Shown piece after piece: positions 44,575-53,712 of a DNA stretch of 64,000 nt (the first letter of the stretch is position 1; the number at the start of each line of letters is the position of its first letter). Where the stretch lies: contig OY759767.1 in the NCBI GenBank assembly GCA_963662705.2, positions 434,001-498,000 of the forward strand, in the 5' to 3' direction. The DNA comes from JAPPHA01 sp963662705 (lineage in GTDB: Bacteria > Pseudomonadota > Alphaproteobacteria > Rhodobacterales > Rhodobacteraceae). The notes under the pieces are model-generated. The model was not told the DNA's origin and ran no database searches. It saw nothing but the letters and a program-made list of their open reading frames with translations. The translations under genes were made by a program, and so were the position numbers.

Positions 44575-44745
44575 ATATGCACAAAAACACGCGCCGGATC
44601 AGGGTGGCATCATAGGTACCGGGATCCTCGCCGGACGCGGGCAGGATCGCAGTAACCAAAGAGGCATACCGGTGTACGGTCCCGGCGCTGACATCGCGAT
44701 CGCGTACAAGCCATGCATCAAACCGTTCAAGGCGATCTGGGCATG
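44575..44745 (-). pseudogene. Site-specific integrase, N-terminal-domain remnant
   Basis: DRLERFDAWLVRDRDVSAGT then VHRYASLVTAILPASGEDPG and TYDATLIRRVFL matches the SAM-like core-binding domain at the start of tyrosine recombinases (L-EF--WM---RG-S--T---Y). Abuts the ISKra4 fragment; catalytic domain absent. Confidence 0.5.
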
Positions 44746-45066
44746 CCACGGCCTCTGGAACCGGTCCAGAGGGTCGATCCTGCCGGTTTCGAACAAATGC
44801 TTGAGGAACCTGAACCAACCGGAATGGAATGTCCTCAACGTGGCAAGCGTGGCGACCGCGCGACTTCGGCAGTCATTGTCGCCCTGAAGAACCGCGATGC
44901 GATCCTGAATCGCCCGCTTGGCGACATTCCCCAGGACGCGAACTGGCGCGTGGTCCGCGATCTAGGCCATCCTGTATTCCTTGTGGCGGGGAACCAACTG
45001 GCCTCGCTTCGGCAGGGATTCATGTATTGCTATCAATAGTGTTAATCCGCTCGCACGATGCTGCTG
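44746..45066. other. Intergenic stretch, nothing recognised
   Basis: Motif-free open frames on both strands only, up to the FitAB promoter region. Confidence 0.4.
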
Positions 45067-45084
45067 GCTAGCTACCTTGCTAGC
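45067..45084 (+). promoter_or_regulatory. Candidate FitA/VapB operator
   Basis: Two copies of the palindrome GCTAGC (45067-45072 and 45079-45084) six bases apart, 22 bases upstream of the antitoxin ATG, where ribbon-helix-helix antitoxins bind. Confidence 0.45.
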
Positions 45085-45105
45085 ATCAAGAATGAAGCCA
45101 TTGTT

Positions 45106-45345
45106 ATGAGTCAAATGACTGTTCGAAATATCCCCGATCCGCAATACGCCGCTCTGAAACGTGTGGCTGCATCCAACAACCGGAGCGCTGAAGCCGAATT
45201 ACGGCATTTGATCGCGCGGCATGTCGGCGCTCAGGGAGGCGATGGCTTTGGATCGAAATTGGTAAGCAAATACCGCGGTATCGTTGATCAGGAACTTCAG
45301 TTTGAACGTGATCGGACGTCCAGCGATCCAGTGACGTTCGAATGA
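45106..45345 (+). CDS. FitA/VapB-like ribbon-helix-helix antitoxin
   Basis: 79 residues from ATG 45106. MTVRNIPDPQYAALKRVAAS then NNRSAEAELRHLIARHVGA is the Arc/MetJ-type ribbon-helix-helix of FitA/StbC antitoxins (MTIRNIPDEV---LK--A---GRS-EAE-R-IL). The C-terminal tail would wrap the toxin. The stop overlaps the toxin start (ATGA). Confidence 0.88.
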   Translation: MSQMTVRNIPDPQYAALKRVAASNNRSAEAELRHLIARHVGAQGGDGFGSKLVSKYRGIVDQELQFERDRTSSDPVTFE

Positions 45346-45788
45346 TCATTGTCGACACAATGGTTTTTTCGAAACTCTTCAGGCCCCGGCCCGATCCTGC
45401 TGTTGTCAACAGGCTGGACCGGCAAATCCCAAATGACCTGTTTGTGACGACGATCAATCAGGCGGAAATGGAATACGGGCCGTGGGCGATGCCGGAATGT
45501 GAACGGCGGGTGCGACTGCTTTGCGGAATCACGGACCTGTTCGAAGTCGATTTTTCCGGGCGCATTTTACCTTTCGATTCGCGGACTGCACTGATGTTCG
45601 GCACGAACATTGCACCCGCTCGGCAGAAGCACGGCAAGGATGCGGAAACGGACATGGATGGCATGATAGCAGCAATTGCAATCAGCCAAGATCGTTGTCG
45701 GGTCGCGACACGGGATCGTCGCACTTTCGAGTTTTTGGGCGTGGAAGTGACCGACACGTGGACAGAGCAGACACATGGGGCAGATTGA
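45342..45788 (+). CDS. FitB/VapC-type PIN-domain ribonuclease toxin
   Basis: 148 residues. PIN features: MIIVDTMVFSKLFRPRPDPA (first Asp; the usual DTN is DTM here), FVTTINQAEMEYGPWAMPEC with the catalytic Glu, AETDMDGMIAAIAISQDRCR with the third acidic residue, VATRDRRTFEFLGVEVTDTW. The Asn-to-Met change next to the catalytic Asp could weaken activity. Otherwise intact and coupled to FitA. Confidence 0.9.
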   Translation: MIIVDTMVFSKLFRPRPDPAVVNRLDRQIPNDLFVTTINQAEMEYGPWAMPECERRVRLLCGITDLFEVDFSGRILPFDSRTALMFGTNIAPARQKHGKDAETDMDGMIAAIAISQDRCRVATRDRRTFEFLGVEVTDTWTEQTHGAD

Positions 45789-46141
45789 TGACAGGCAACG
45801 GCAGTGCAGACCTACAGGATCGCCAGTTGCGACAGCATCTCCAGGATTCCCACGTTTGCCAATTCGTGCTGATAATGTCGTGCACGAGCAAACAAGTGAT
45901 TCCCGACTTGTCCTGCGGTCCGATGCGCATGCTTTCATTGGTGCGACGGAAAGTGATGGCAAACATCCCCTCTTCAAAGTCTGAAAGTCCGGATATCAGG
46001 CGGCAGAATTCAAACACCGAATGATGGCCATCGCGCCCTGCAAGCAACTTTAGCGGATGGGTGCAGTCTGAAAAATCGTGTGAGACCAAGCGACGGCAGG
46101 TCAGGATTACAGGATACGGCGCCGACGCTCGCCGAGGGCGG
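45789..46141. other. Intergenic stretch with an uncertain minus-strand frame
   Basis: A minus-strand open frame 45682-46089 reads HHSVFEFCRLISGLSDFEEG then MFAITFRRTNESMRIGPQDK and looks protein-like, but it overlaps the PIN gene and has no family match. No other feature seen. Confidence 0.35.
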
Positions 46142-46600
46142 TTACTTCCCTGCTCCCCAATCCTGCCTTGAAGCCGCCATCAGCGAGGCCCAGTCTTCGG
46201 GCGGATTCCCCCGTGTGAGCATCCTGGCGAAGACAGTATACGGGTCGGTCCTGCTTCCTGAGGACCGCAACGTGGATTGGTCATTAACCCACGCGTAGAC
46301 GATCACCTTCGCACGGGTGTCATAGCGAAAGAACAAACGGAACCTTCTGCCGATCTTGGCGCGCCGCCAATGGCGATAGCGCGGACCCAGTGTGCTTCCC
46401 TGACGGTACTCGTTCCGTGAAGGGTCCAGAGGGATTACTTCAAGCATCAGCCGGCTCAATCCCTGGAACAGCTTGACGTTCGCATTGGATGCGTACCCTG
46501 CGGGGTCGCGTCGTTGTGCGCGTTGGACTGCTTGGTGGAGCTTGCGTAGCTGGTCGATGAGACAATCATGGAAGAGCAGCGTCCATCCGTGGCGCTGCAT
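46142..46600 (-). CDS. yhaV: YhaV-family ribonuclease toxin
   Basis: 152 residues. HGWTLLFHDCLIDQLRKLHQ, KLFQGLSRLMLEVIPLDPSR, YRQGSTLGPRYRHWRRAKIG then RRFRLFFRYDTRAKVIVYAW VNDQSTLR are the YhaV (RelE-superfamily) landmarks. It shares its first base position with the end of the PrlF gene, so the two are coupled. Acts on ribosome-bound mRNA when the antitoxin is degraded. Appears intact. Confidence 0.92.
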   Translation of the reverse strand: MQRHGWTLLFHDCLIDQLRKLHQAVQRAQRRDPAGYASNANVKLFQGLSRLMLEVIPLDPSRNEYRQGSTLGPRYRHWRRAKIGRRFRLFFRYDTRAKVIVYAWVNDQSTLRSSGSRTDPYTVFARMLTRGNPPEDWASLMAASRQDWGAGK

Positions 46601-46920
46601 CAGAGGTTGACGTCGCCTTCGATGTCTTCGCCCGGTCCTGTTTCGCGCCGAGCATGTTCGAGCATGTCCTGTGCCAGATCGTCCGGGATCACCTGAACAT
46701 GTCGGCCGGCCTGAATCTCGCTGGCGAGCAAATCCAGGAATGCGCCAATCGCCGGGTCTTCATGCTCCGCTTTGGCGCGGCTGACGACGACCTGTCCATC
46801 CTCGTCGAGTTCGAACGCCACCTTGGTGCCAACATCGACCCCCAGAGCGTGGCGGATTGACTTGGGCAGCGTGATCTGGCCTTTTGCGGTCACGGTGGCG
46901 ACTTCGTTGATGATTGACAA
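46600..46920 (-). CDS. prlF: PrlF-family AbrB-fold antitoxin
   Basis: About 106 residues from TTG 46920, chosen because AGGAG lies 9 bases upstream; GTG 46947 would add nine residues. The swapped-hairpin AbrB DNA-binding domain is ATVTAKGQITLPKSIRHALG VDVGTKVAFELDEDGQVVV. The C-terminal acidic half (DPAIGAFLDLLASEIQAG) binds YhaV. A perfect inverted repeat lies just upstream. Confidence 0.9.
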   Translation of the reverse strand: MSIINEVATVTAKGQITLPKSIRHALGVDVGTKVAFELDEDGQVVVSRAKAEHEDPAIGAFLDLLASEIQAGRHVQVIPDDLAQDMLEHARRETGPGEDIEGDVNL

Positions 46921-46948
46921 GACCGGTTCTCCTTGTATTGCACACAAA

Positions 46949-46968
46949 GGTAAGGATTATTCCTTACC
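46949..46968 (-). promoter_or_regulatory. Probable PrlF operator
   Basis: GGTAAGGA (46949-46956), TTAT spacer, TCCTTACC (46961-46968): a perfect 8-bp inverted repeat about 30 bases upstream of the prlF start, expected for autoregulation by the PrlF-YhaV complex. Confidence 0.65.
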
Positions 46969-47408
46969 AAGTCAACGCAATTTGGAAGATGCGGTTTCGA
47001 TACGCGTCGCGCGGCGGATTGGACAGCACGTTTTGTAGCCGGGTTACGCACTTTGTCGATCGACTAATCGTCTGCTCTCTCGGCTTCAACAGGAAGACGA
47101 TTTTCGCACTGCGGCGATCTCGTTGGTCCTGGCAGGTTCCCGGGTCTGTCCGAGCACAACGTGGTCTCCTCTGTGGGCAACTAACCGGAGCCAGGGCCAC
47201 GCCCGGAAAGGCCGCTTTTCCGAGTTTGCGCACGAAACCTGCAATGATCGCAAATTTCTCCTCGGCCATGCCCGAGCGGCCATCAGAGACAATCACGGAA
47301 CGCGTTTCGGCGTCGTGACAGGGATGGCGATCGAAAGCGCTCATTTTGGTCAAGTCAATGCGTTCAGTTGCCATGGTGCTTACCGTCAGTATCGATAGTT
47401 CGCCTGAA
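46969..47408. other. Unassigned stretch
   Basis: A minus-strand frame 46964-47374 begins MATERIDLTKMSAFDRHPCH and has EEKFAIIAGFVRKLGKAAFP, then degrades into low-conservation sequence and overlaps the PrlF operator. No family recognised. Confidence 0.35.
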
Positions 47409-48520
47409 TCAGAGGGGCTGGACCTCTCGAACCGGCGGCTCGGTGACCGGATAGGGTCTGGACCAGCCGCGTTTGTGCCACGGGTGGGCCGGATTCATCG
47501 TCGCGTAATCGTAACCCTTCTCGACATTACCTTCGAAAAGGGCGCCGAGCAATTCCCTGGTCATCGTCGCGTCCAGCCGCGAGGCGACATCCGCCGCATC
47601 GGGGCTTTCGAGCAGATTTGACTGCTCCCAAGGATCGGCCACCCTGCCACAAAGCGTTGCCAGACCGTTTGCATAGCGCGCCAGCTTGTATCTTCCATCG
47701 ATCAGGATGAGGCCGGAGCCGAGCGGCCCGAGAACGACCTCGCGCGATCGGTGTGATCCCAGACCCAGTTCCGGAAGCGCAATGCTATCGCCGCGCCCGC
47801 TGGTTTCGGCGCCTGCAAACATGGCGATGGTGGAAAAAAACCGGTCAAGGTGACGAGTGCGTCGCTGCGCCCGGCCGGTCCCGTTCCGGGAGCCCTGACG
47901 ATAAGTGGAATGCCAATGGAGGATTTCAGAAAGTTGCTCTTTCCGAGAAGGTCGAAGTCGCCCAGAAGATCGCGGTGGTCCGAGGTCGCGATGACCACCG
48001 TGTTCCGGCTCAATCCCCTCTCGTCCAGGGCCGCGAGATTCCGGCTGACGCCCGAATCGATGTTTGAAGTCAGCGCTGAATAGTGGACACGAATGCGGCG
48101 TTTCAAGTCTTCGGGAAAACGCTCCATGTTGATGGCAGCCGACCCCAGTCTGTTCTGCCTGATTTGGCCTTGGCGGAATGTTTCCGTGACATGGGTCGGC
48201 GGACGAGATTCCGGCATGGATGAGGGATCCCAATCTTCCACCCAGTCTTTCGGCGGATTGTACGGATCGTGGGGACCCGGGAAGCCGACCATTGCGAAGA
48301 ACGGCTCTCCGCGGCCGCCATGGCGGCGAATGAACCGGACCGTTTCGTCGCCGACCCGGGAATCGACCTGCAGATCGGGCGGCAACGCATCGAAGGACGC
48401 CATGAGGTTATCGGCATACCCCTCCTCGTCCGTTCCTCGCGTCTTGGCGAATCCACGTGCTGCCAGAAAGGCATGATAGTCGGCCTCGACTGCGGGACGC
48501 GGCTGCCTGAGAGTTGCTAA
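47409..48520 (-). pseudogene. Second sulfatase-family remnant, frameshifted at a homopolymer
   Basis: Frame 1: ARGFAKTRGTDEEGYADNLM, RHGGRGEPFFAMVGFPGPHD, SALTSNIDSGVSRNLAALDE, NTVVIATSDHRDLLGDFDLL (SDHGD-like metal site with Gly to Arg), GKSNFLKSSIGIPLIVRAPG. After the A7 run at 47834-47840 frame 2 continues IALPELGLGSHRSREVVLGP, IDGRYKLARYANGLATLCGR, EGNVEKGYDYATMNPAHPWH. The N-terminal formylglycine region is absent. Distinct in sequence from the remnant at 43 kb. Confidence 0.82.
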
Positions 48521-48896
48521 TTGTCCGGGAAGATTGACGGGGTGTCCGCCACTCTGCCGGGTTATCGGGAACTCTCCGCCTACACCTGCCACAACCCAAA
48601 AAAACGTAATCTTGCGCGCCGTCAACAACGTGTAATCGTCAGGGTGAATCTGTTCTGTTTTTTTGCCGGCACACGGGTTTGACGCGATTGTCTTTCGCAT
48701 TTCACCGATGCGCCTTTTGCCACGTGAGGTGACGTCACATCGACCCCGGACAAGGCCCCACGGCACATGATTCTGCGCCCGGGGCTGTTTCCCGGCGGCG
48801 TTTCCGGCGATTTGGCGATTGCCGGACATGCCTGTTCACCCCCGTCTTCGAGGGTGGAGACAGGATTGGCAACTCAGGCGCGAGTGTGGTGGGTCT
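48521..48896. other. Intergenic stretch flanking the ISAs1-like element
   Basis: No gene motif. The left end of the neighbouring ISAs1-type element should lie here or nearby, but I could not identify an inverted-repeat end or target duplication. Confidence 0.35.
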
Positions 48897-50749
48897 TCAG
48901 CCGAACGCCATGCGCGGGCGGGTGTTGCCTGTCAGTTTCAGCATGTCCAGGACCCGCCTGGGTTTTCGGGCCAGTCTGCGCGTGGTCTCGGCGACATTGT
49001 CGCTGTGAGTCTTGATCAGGCCGATGGCGAAGCGCCGGAGCAGGGTGGCGTTCGCCGGGCCGTGGCCGGTGCGGATGCGGCTTCGGTCCTCATCGAAGGT
49101 CATGTCGAGGATGTGGTGGTTGGCCTCGATCCCCCAGTGCCCGCGATTGAGGCAGAGCAGGCGCTCGGGTGTTGCCCTGTCCTCGGTCAGGCTGGTGATG
49201 CAGTAAGCCGTTTCTTTGGACTGTTCCCCAGTCTTGACCTCGAGGGTTTCGCGGTGGACGGCGAAGACCTGGCCTGTGCCGGGAAAGTCGGCGTAATCGT
49301 TCAATTCACTGGAGACCCATATGGAGCGTTTCTCCTTGCGCCCGTGGTCGGGCTTGCACTCGGGTTCGACGAAGTCCGGCGCACGGCTGGCCATGATCTC
49401 GTCGAGCGTCAGGCTGATATCGCAGAGCAGGGTCTTCTGGTTGCCCTTGACGGTGAAGGCGTAGTCGGCACCGCGGTCGAGGAGGTAGGTGGCCAGTTTC
49501 CGCTGCGCCAACATGGCATCGGCGGTGACGGTGCGGCCGCTGATGTCGGGCAGCATGTCGAGCAGGGGGATGACTGTGCCGATTTCGTTGGTGCGTTTTT
49601 CCTCGTCGTCCGCCCCCGGCCTCATTCCGACTTTTTTTTGGCGTAGGATTTCCTGCTGTCGTGGCCGACAACACCCATGACATGGGTCTGCACGCCATCG
49701 GCATCGACGGCGCCGCGCATGGTCTTGCCGTCGACGGCCAGGGCGCTGTCCGGGCCGCCATGGTCTTCGTTCCACTGCCGCAGGGCGGCGTCGAACTCGT
49801 CCGGGCACACCCGGACCAGCACGTCGCGGATGATCGTCCTGCTCGGCGGGATGTACCGGCCCTGGTCGAAGCGCGGCCTGAAATACGCCAGAACCGCCTG
49901 GCTCTGGTCCTCGACCCACTCCGAGATCTCCTTGTAGCCGCGCATGCCGGCAAGGGTCGCGGCGGTGGCGAGCGAGAGCACCGATGGCAGGTTGTGCCGC
50001 CGCCCCTGCCGGCGTCGCGGATCCTCCACCTGCTTGAAGTAATCGGGCAGGGAGCGCATCTGCGCAGCGGTGAGTGTCATCTTCGGAACTCCCTTGTGCA
50101 GGCCGGGATCAAGGTGCGCCGTCCGCAGCCGGCGGCGCGCATCCCGGCACAGTGGATAGAGAAAGACAAGCTTGGGCCGGTCGTGGGTGATATAGCCACT
50201 GCCCAAGCGGCCGAAGCCCCGGGTGTGCCCGACACAGAGCCAGTTGGCCGCGCGGTAGACCGTGCCCCGATGGCGCACAGGGTCCACGAACGTCTCCAGG
50301 AGCAGGATTTCGTGGCCGAAGCGGAGCGGCCAGTCCCGCACCAGGCGCCGCGCGCACAGCGACAGCACCCGCGAGCCGAGGTTCGGCACCCCGCCGGGCA
50401 GAACCAGGAACCGCGAATTGTTGGTGACAAGGTGAAGGCGGCTGAACTGGCTGCCACGCTCCCAGCCGATCCAGTCATCGCGCGCCGCGCAGAGCAACGC
50501 TGATGCCGAAAACATCGCCAGCGCCAGCCAGCGTCCCCCACAGTGGGCGACATAGCGTATGGTCTCGCCTCTCGGCTGGGCGTCGCCGAGGAAATGATGC
50601 TCCTGCATCAAGGCGCGAAAGCGGGCCTCGTCCACCTTCGTCACCATGTCCAATGACACTTGGGAAAGATCCACCACGCTTTCGATCCATACCGCCTTGC
50701 CGCGAATCACCCGCGGCTGACTGTAAACCGGTGCTGCGGGAGAGTCCAC
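48897..50749 (-). mobile_element. Second DruA-ISAs1 transposase, -1 frameshift at an A8 run
   Basis: Frame 1 (50749 to 49622, 375 residues): DruA/DUF4338 domain with ALMQEHHFLGDAQPRGETIR, RDDWIGWERGSQFSRLHLVT NNSR, EILLLETFVDPVRHRGTVYR AANWLCVGHTRGFGRLG; then ISAs1 start SLPDYFKQVEDPRRRQGRRH and catalytic SALAVDGKTMRGAVDADGVQ. Frame 2 (to 48897): NEIGTVIPLLDMLPDISGRT VTADAMLAQRKLATYLLDRG and GHWGIEANHHILDMTFDEDR. The frames meet at AAAAAAAAG (about 49630). A -1 slip there fuses them into about 615 residues. Either a slippery site or a homopolymer mutation. Confidence 0.85.
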
Positions 50750-50997
50750 CTCCGATAGTCATATCAATGAAAGAAAAGAGAAAATTCCAGAGAACGGATT
50801 TGCCTTGGTGTAATCGTAAGGCACTATTGACGTGAAATGAATCGGCGTAATGTACTTGCAGCTACCCGGATCACCAAATTGACGGCATCGCCGGAGCGAA
50901 GGGTTTGGTAACACCCAACGAAAAGCTGACTGCATCCCTTGCGTAGCACCAAAAGCTCCAGACAGGCGTGAGACGAATTTTTCGCTCCGCCAAGTTG

Positions 50998-51720
50998 ATG
51001 CGTACTCATCGTGAACGGTTGCCCAAAAACGGTTTTCTGCGTGCGGTCATGAAGGGTTGGCTGATCTCGTCCAGGCCCGGTTCCGACCCGGGCGACTCCA
51101 CGCCTTGGTTTACCTCGATCTGGAAGTCTTGCGCTTCATACTGCACGTCGCGGTTTGGCGAGGTTAGGCATCTCTCACCTGAGCAATCGCTCATGATCCA
51201 CGCGAAAACACGATCATCACGCGTGATCGGCGGTGCGAGTCCGGGTGACAGGGTCCGCATGGCTCATCGGGATTGGTACCGGGAGATTTTTCATCCCGGT
51301 GTCGCCGCAAGAATTACCGGTGCCGCCTCGCTTGCCGGTTACCGTAACGACGCCGTGAACCTGCGCGGTTGGTGCCGCGTACCTCCCCGATGGGAAACGG
51401 CGCGTGATGCGGTGCCTGCATTGTTCGACTTGCTTGAAAAAGAAACGGAAACGTCAGTGCGCGCCGTACTGGGCCACCGGCTCTTCGGCTACATTCATCC
51501 CTTTCCGGACGGCAACGGACGGATGGCGCGTTTTCTCATGAACGCTATGCTGACCTCCGGCGGTTATCCGTGGACCGTGATCCGCTTGGAGCATCGAGAT
51601 GCCTATCTGGCTGCTCTCGAACGCGCCAGCGTATTTCAGGACATTGGGCCAATTGCTAGGTTCTTGGCAGACCAGATGCAGTGGTCAATGGAACGACAGG
51701 TTCAACCAGGATTTCCATGA
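50998..51720 (+). CDS. Fic-family AMP-transferase with internal deletion
   Basis: About 240 residues from ATG 50998 (50968 possible). The catalytic loop is intact: GYIHPFPDGNGRMARFLMNA (HPF-DGNGR), followed by GGYPWTVIRLEHRDAYLAAL. N-terminal KNGFLRAVMKGWLISSRPGS and HLSPEQSLMIHA resemble the start of a much larger Fic family (about 500 residues). The middle of that family, including the SLSIEGY-like inhibitory helix, is missing between about 51205 and 51270, yet the frame stays open. If expressed, it would lack the (S/T)xxxE(G/N) brake. Otherwise an in-frame deletion relic. Confidence 0.75.
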   Translation: MRTHRERLPKNGFLRAVMKGWLISSRPGSDPGDSTPWFTSIWKSCASYCTSRFGEVRHLSPEQSLMIHAKTRSSRVIGGASPGDRVRMAHRDWYREIFHPGVAARITGAASLAGYRNDAVNLRGWCRVPPRWETARDAVPALFDLLEKETETSVRAVLGHRLFGYIHPFPDGNGRMARFLMNAMLTSGGYPWTVIRLEHRDAYLAALERASVFQDIGPIARFLADQMQWSMERQVQPGFP

Positions 51721-51900
51721 TCCGAACGGCATTCGTCGCCCAAACCCCGATTCAGGGTTAAGGCAATTTTTCCGGCGACAATGAAGATACCTGCAGCCAC
51801 GGGACTTGTGTTCGCTGCGACCGTGTCCACGCATCTTTTCGGTTCGCCTATTTGGTGCAGATTCCGACGACGAATGGCAGGAATGGCTGGAAAACGCCGT

Positions 51901-52304
51901 TCAAAACGGGTCCTCGATGTGCACGCCCGTGGCGATAAAATCGGATGCGTTTCCTGTCACAACAGTTGCGTCCCGTGCCAAGGTTTGGGCAGCAATCATC
52001 AAGTCGGCTCCGGTATGCCCGATCCGGGCAGACAACTCGCCCCATATCCGCGCATCCTGCGCCGTAACCGAAAGCAACCTGTCGCCGAACAGGGTGACTG
52101 TGCGGTTCAGCCAGACATGCAGATCTTCGGCGAACTCCGGGTTGGGTTTTTCCTGCAAGTGAATGCCGCGCTCAATCTCGCCGAGGGTGATCACGCTCAG
52201 AATCAAGTCCCTTTCCGTTTGTTTGCCAGCCAGGCAGCAACCTTTGGAGCCCGCTCGGGCCGTCGGACCGCCGAGATCACATTGGTGTCGAGGATGTACT
52301 TCAA
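51901..52304 (-). pseudogene. vapC: VapC-type PIN toxin, frameshifted
   Basis: Frame 1 from TTG 52304 (overlapping the antitoxin stop): KYILDTNVISAVRRPERAPK then VAAWLANK; after a slip near 52210 frame 2: RDLILSVITLGEIERGIHLQ, LLSVTAQDARIWGELSARIG, HTGADLMIAAQTLARDATVV TGNASDF. All PIN acidic residues (DTN, E in GEIERG, D in GADLMIAA) exist but in two frames. The toxin is inactive while its antitoxin is intact. Confidence 0.82.
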
Positions 52305-52543
52305 AACGCCACATCCCGCGGCCGCAGCGATCCACGGTCCTCGTCAGCGCCGGGAAACGCCATCACATGATCGGCAAAGCTCTTGCGATGCGCCTTTGCC
52401 TCAGCGGTCAGGCGATCGTATTCCTCAACCGAAACAACGACCACGGCAGGTTTGCCTCTGCGCGACACGCGTTGCGGATGACCGGCCAAGGCCGCGTCTA
52501 CAACGGCACTGAACCGGTTCTTTGCGTCTTGAAGCGACAACAT
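52301..52543 (-). CDS. Phd/YefM-family antitoxin
   Basis: 80 residues from ATG 52543, preceded by GGAG. LSLQDAKNRFSAVVDAALAG then HPQRVSRRGKPAVVVVSVEE YDRL is the Phd/YefM N-terminal DNA-binding fold (usual W-L-DAK--FSE-V--A---GPQ-VTR-G---VVV-S-EEY). Partner of the frameshifted PIN toxin, orphaned in practice. Confidence 0.9.
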   Translation of the reverse strand: MLSLQDAKNRFSAVVDAALAGHPQRVSRRGKPAVVVVSVEEYDRLTAEAKAHRKSFADHVMAFPGADEDRGSLRPRDVAF

Positions 52544-52558
52544 GTGGTGCTCCATTAG

Positions 52559-52576
52559 TCTAGACAAATAGCTAGA
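52559..52576 (-). promoter_or_regulatory. Candidate Phd operator
   Basis: TCTAG (52559-52563), eight-base spacer, CTAGA (52572-52576), directly upstream of the antitoxin ribosome-binding site. Short, so tentative. Confidence 0.35.
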
Positions 52577-53712
52577 TACAATAACGCTTGCCATCTTTCA
52601 ACATTTGAGACGGTAGTGGGGGTCCGGATTCATCGTGCGGCAATGAGATTGCTGAAAACTTTACGCCTTGGAAGGGCTTCTTCTCGGTCCGGATGACCGG
52701 GTTTCGCGATCACCCCGGCACGTCCGAGTGGTTCATCCAGGCATTCCCCGGGGCCGTCGCGAACGGTTTCGAAGGCCACGCCGTGTCCCGTACCGCCGGA
52801 TTGCTTTGACGGTGTTGAGGGCTCGTCATGTAACAATCGAATTCGACTTTTTTTCAAGGGGGATTCCGCGTCTGACCAACACTCGGAAAATCAAAACAGA
52901 ACAAGAAAATGTCAAACCACTTGTTTGCAGGCCATGCAGCGGTCGGCGTTGCTTTTTCCGAACGCGAACGGTTCACCGGGCTCGCCGCGGATGGAATCGG
53001 GCTGCGGGTGAAGGCGAATGGTCCACGCCTGCGGTCCCCGTTCAGTCCTCACCCGGCTGACGAGGTGCTCGAACCCGCAAGAAACCCGGGGTTTTGTCCT
53101 CCGGACCGGGCATTCGCGCCGTTCTGCGGACTGACCACTGCGACCCACGGGGTATGTCCGGCGAATAATCTACGTGATCGTCCCGAGTACTGTCTGCCAG
53201 AGCGCGGCGGCCCGGCAGCGTGATGAACTTTGCCATGGAACGCCATTCGGAACGCGCTGGCTGAACGACACGCTGGTCGAGTTGTGACATTTGTCACGCT
53301 TTCGGAAGGTCATTGCGATCGCGGTCGGCATTCCCGCCATCACGCCCACGCGATCATTGTCGGAGAGTACCCGGAAGTCCGGTTGCCGCGACCCCCTGGA
53401 TCGGTTCTCGCGGTCTTGGACACTCTTGATCCCCCGTAGTCGTCGCCCTGCTGCGCAACCGGGTGCAGCGCAGGCCGGGAAATCCCGTTTCCAGCGCGAG
53501 ATCTGCGCCATTCCCGGAACGTGGAATGTTCATTCGGTTGGCGCACACCCGCTGCCGTTGATCGTCCTGGTCGCGGCCACGTCCCTGCTGATGTGGTCAT
53601 GGCTCCTGATACACGTCACGATCGGATCGCGCGTGGCGGGCGCGGGTTCGGTCCTGCTTCGTTCGACCGATTAGTTTCGGGATCGCCTGGTCGGAGGGTA
53701 CCGGAGCCCGAC
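52577..53712. other. 1.1-kb stretch without a recognisable gene
   Basis: The longest plus frame (52909-53223, starting MSNHLFAGHAAVGVAFSERE) and others on both strands show no family motif and contradict each other. Probably decayed DNA marking the end of the second decay zone. Confidence 0.4.

Noticed and set aside
48780..50850. Target duplication for the second DruA-ISAs1 element
   Set aside because: No matching CAGGG-type ends or direct repeats could be located by eye at the expected distances, so boundaries are not claimed.
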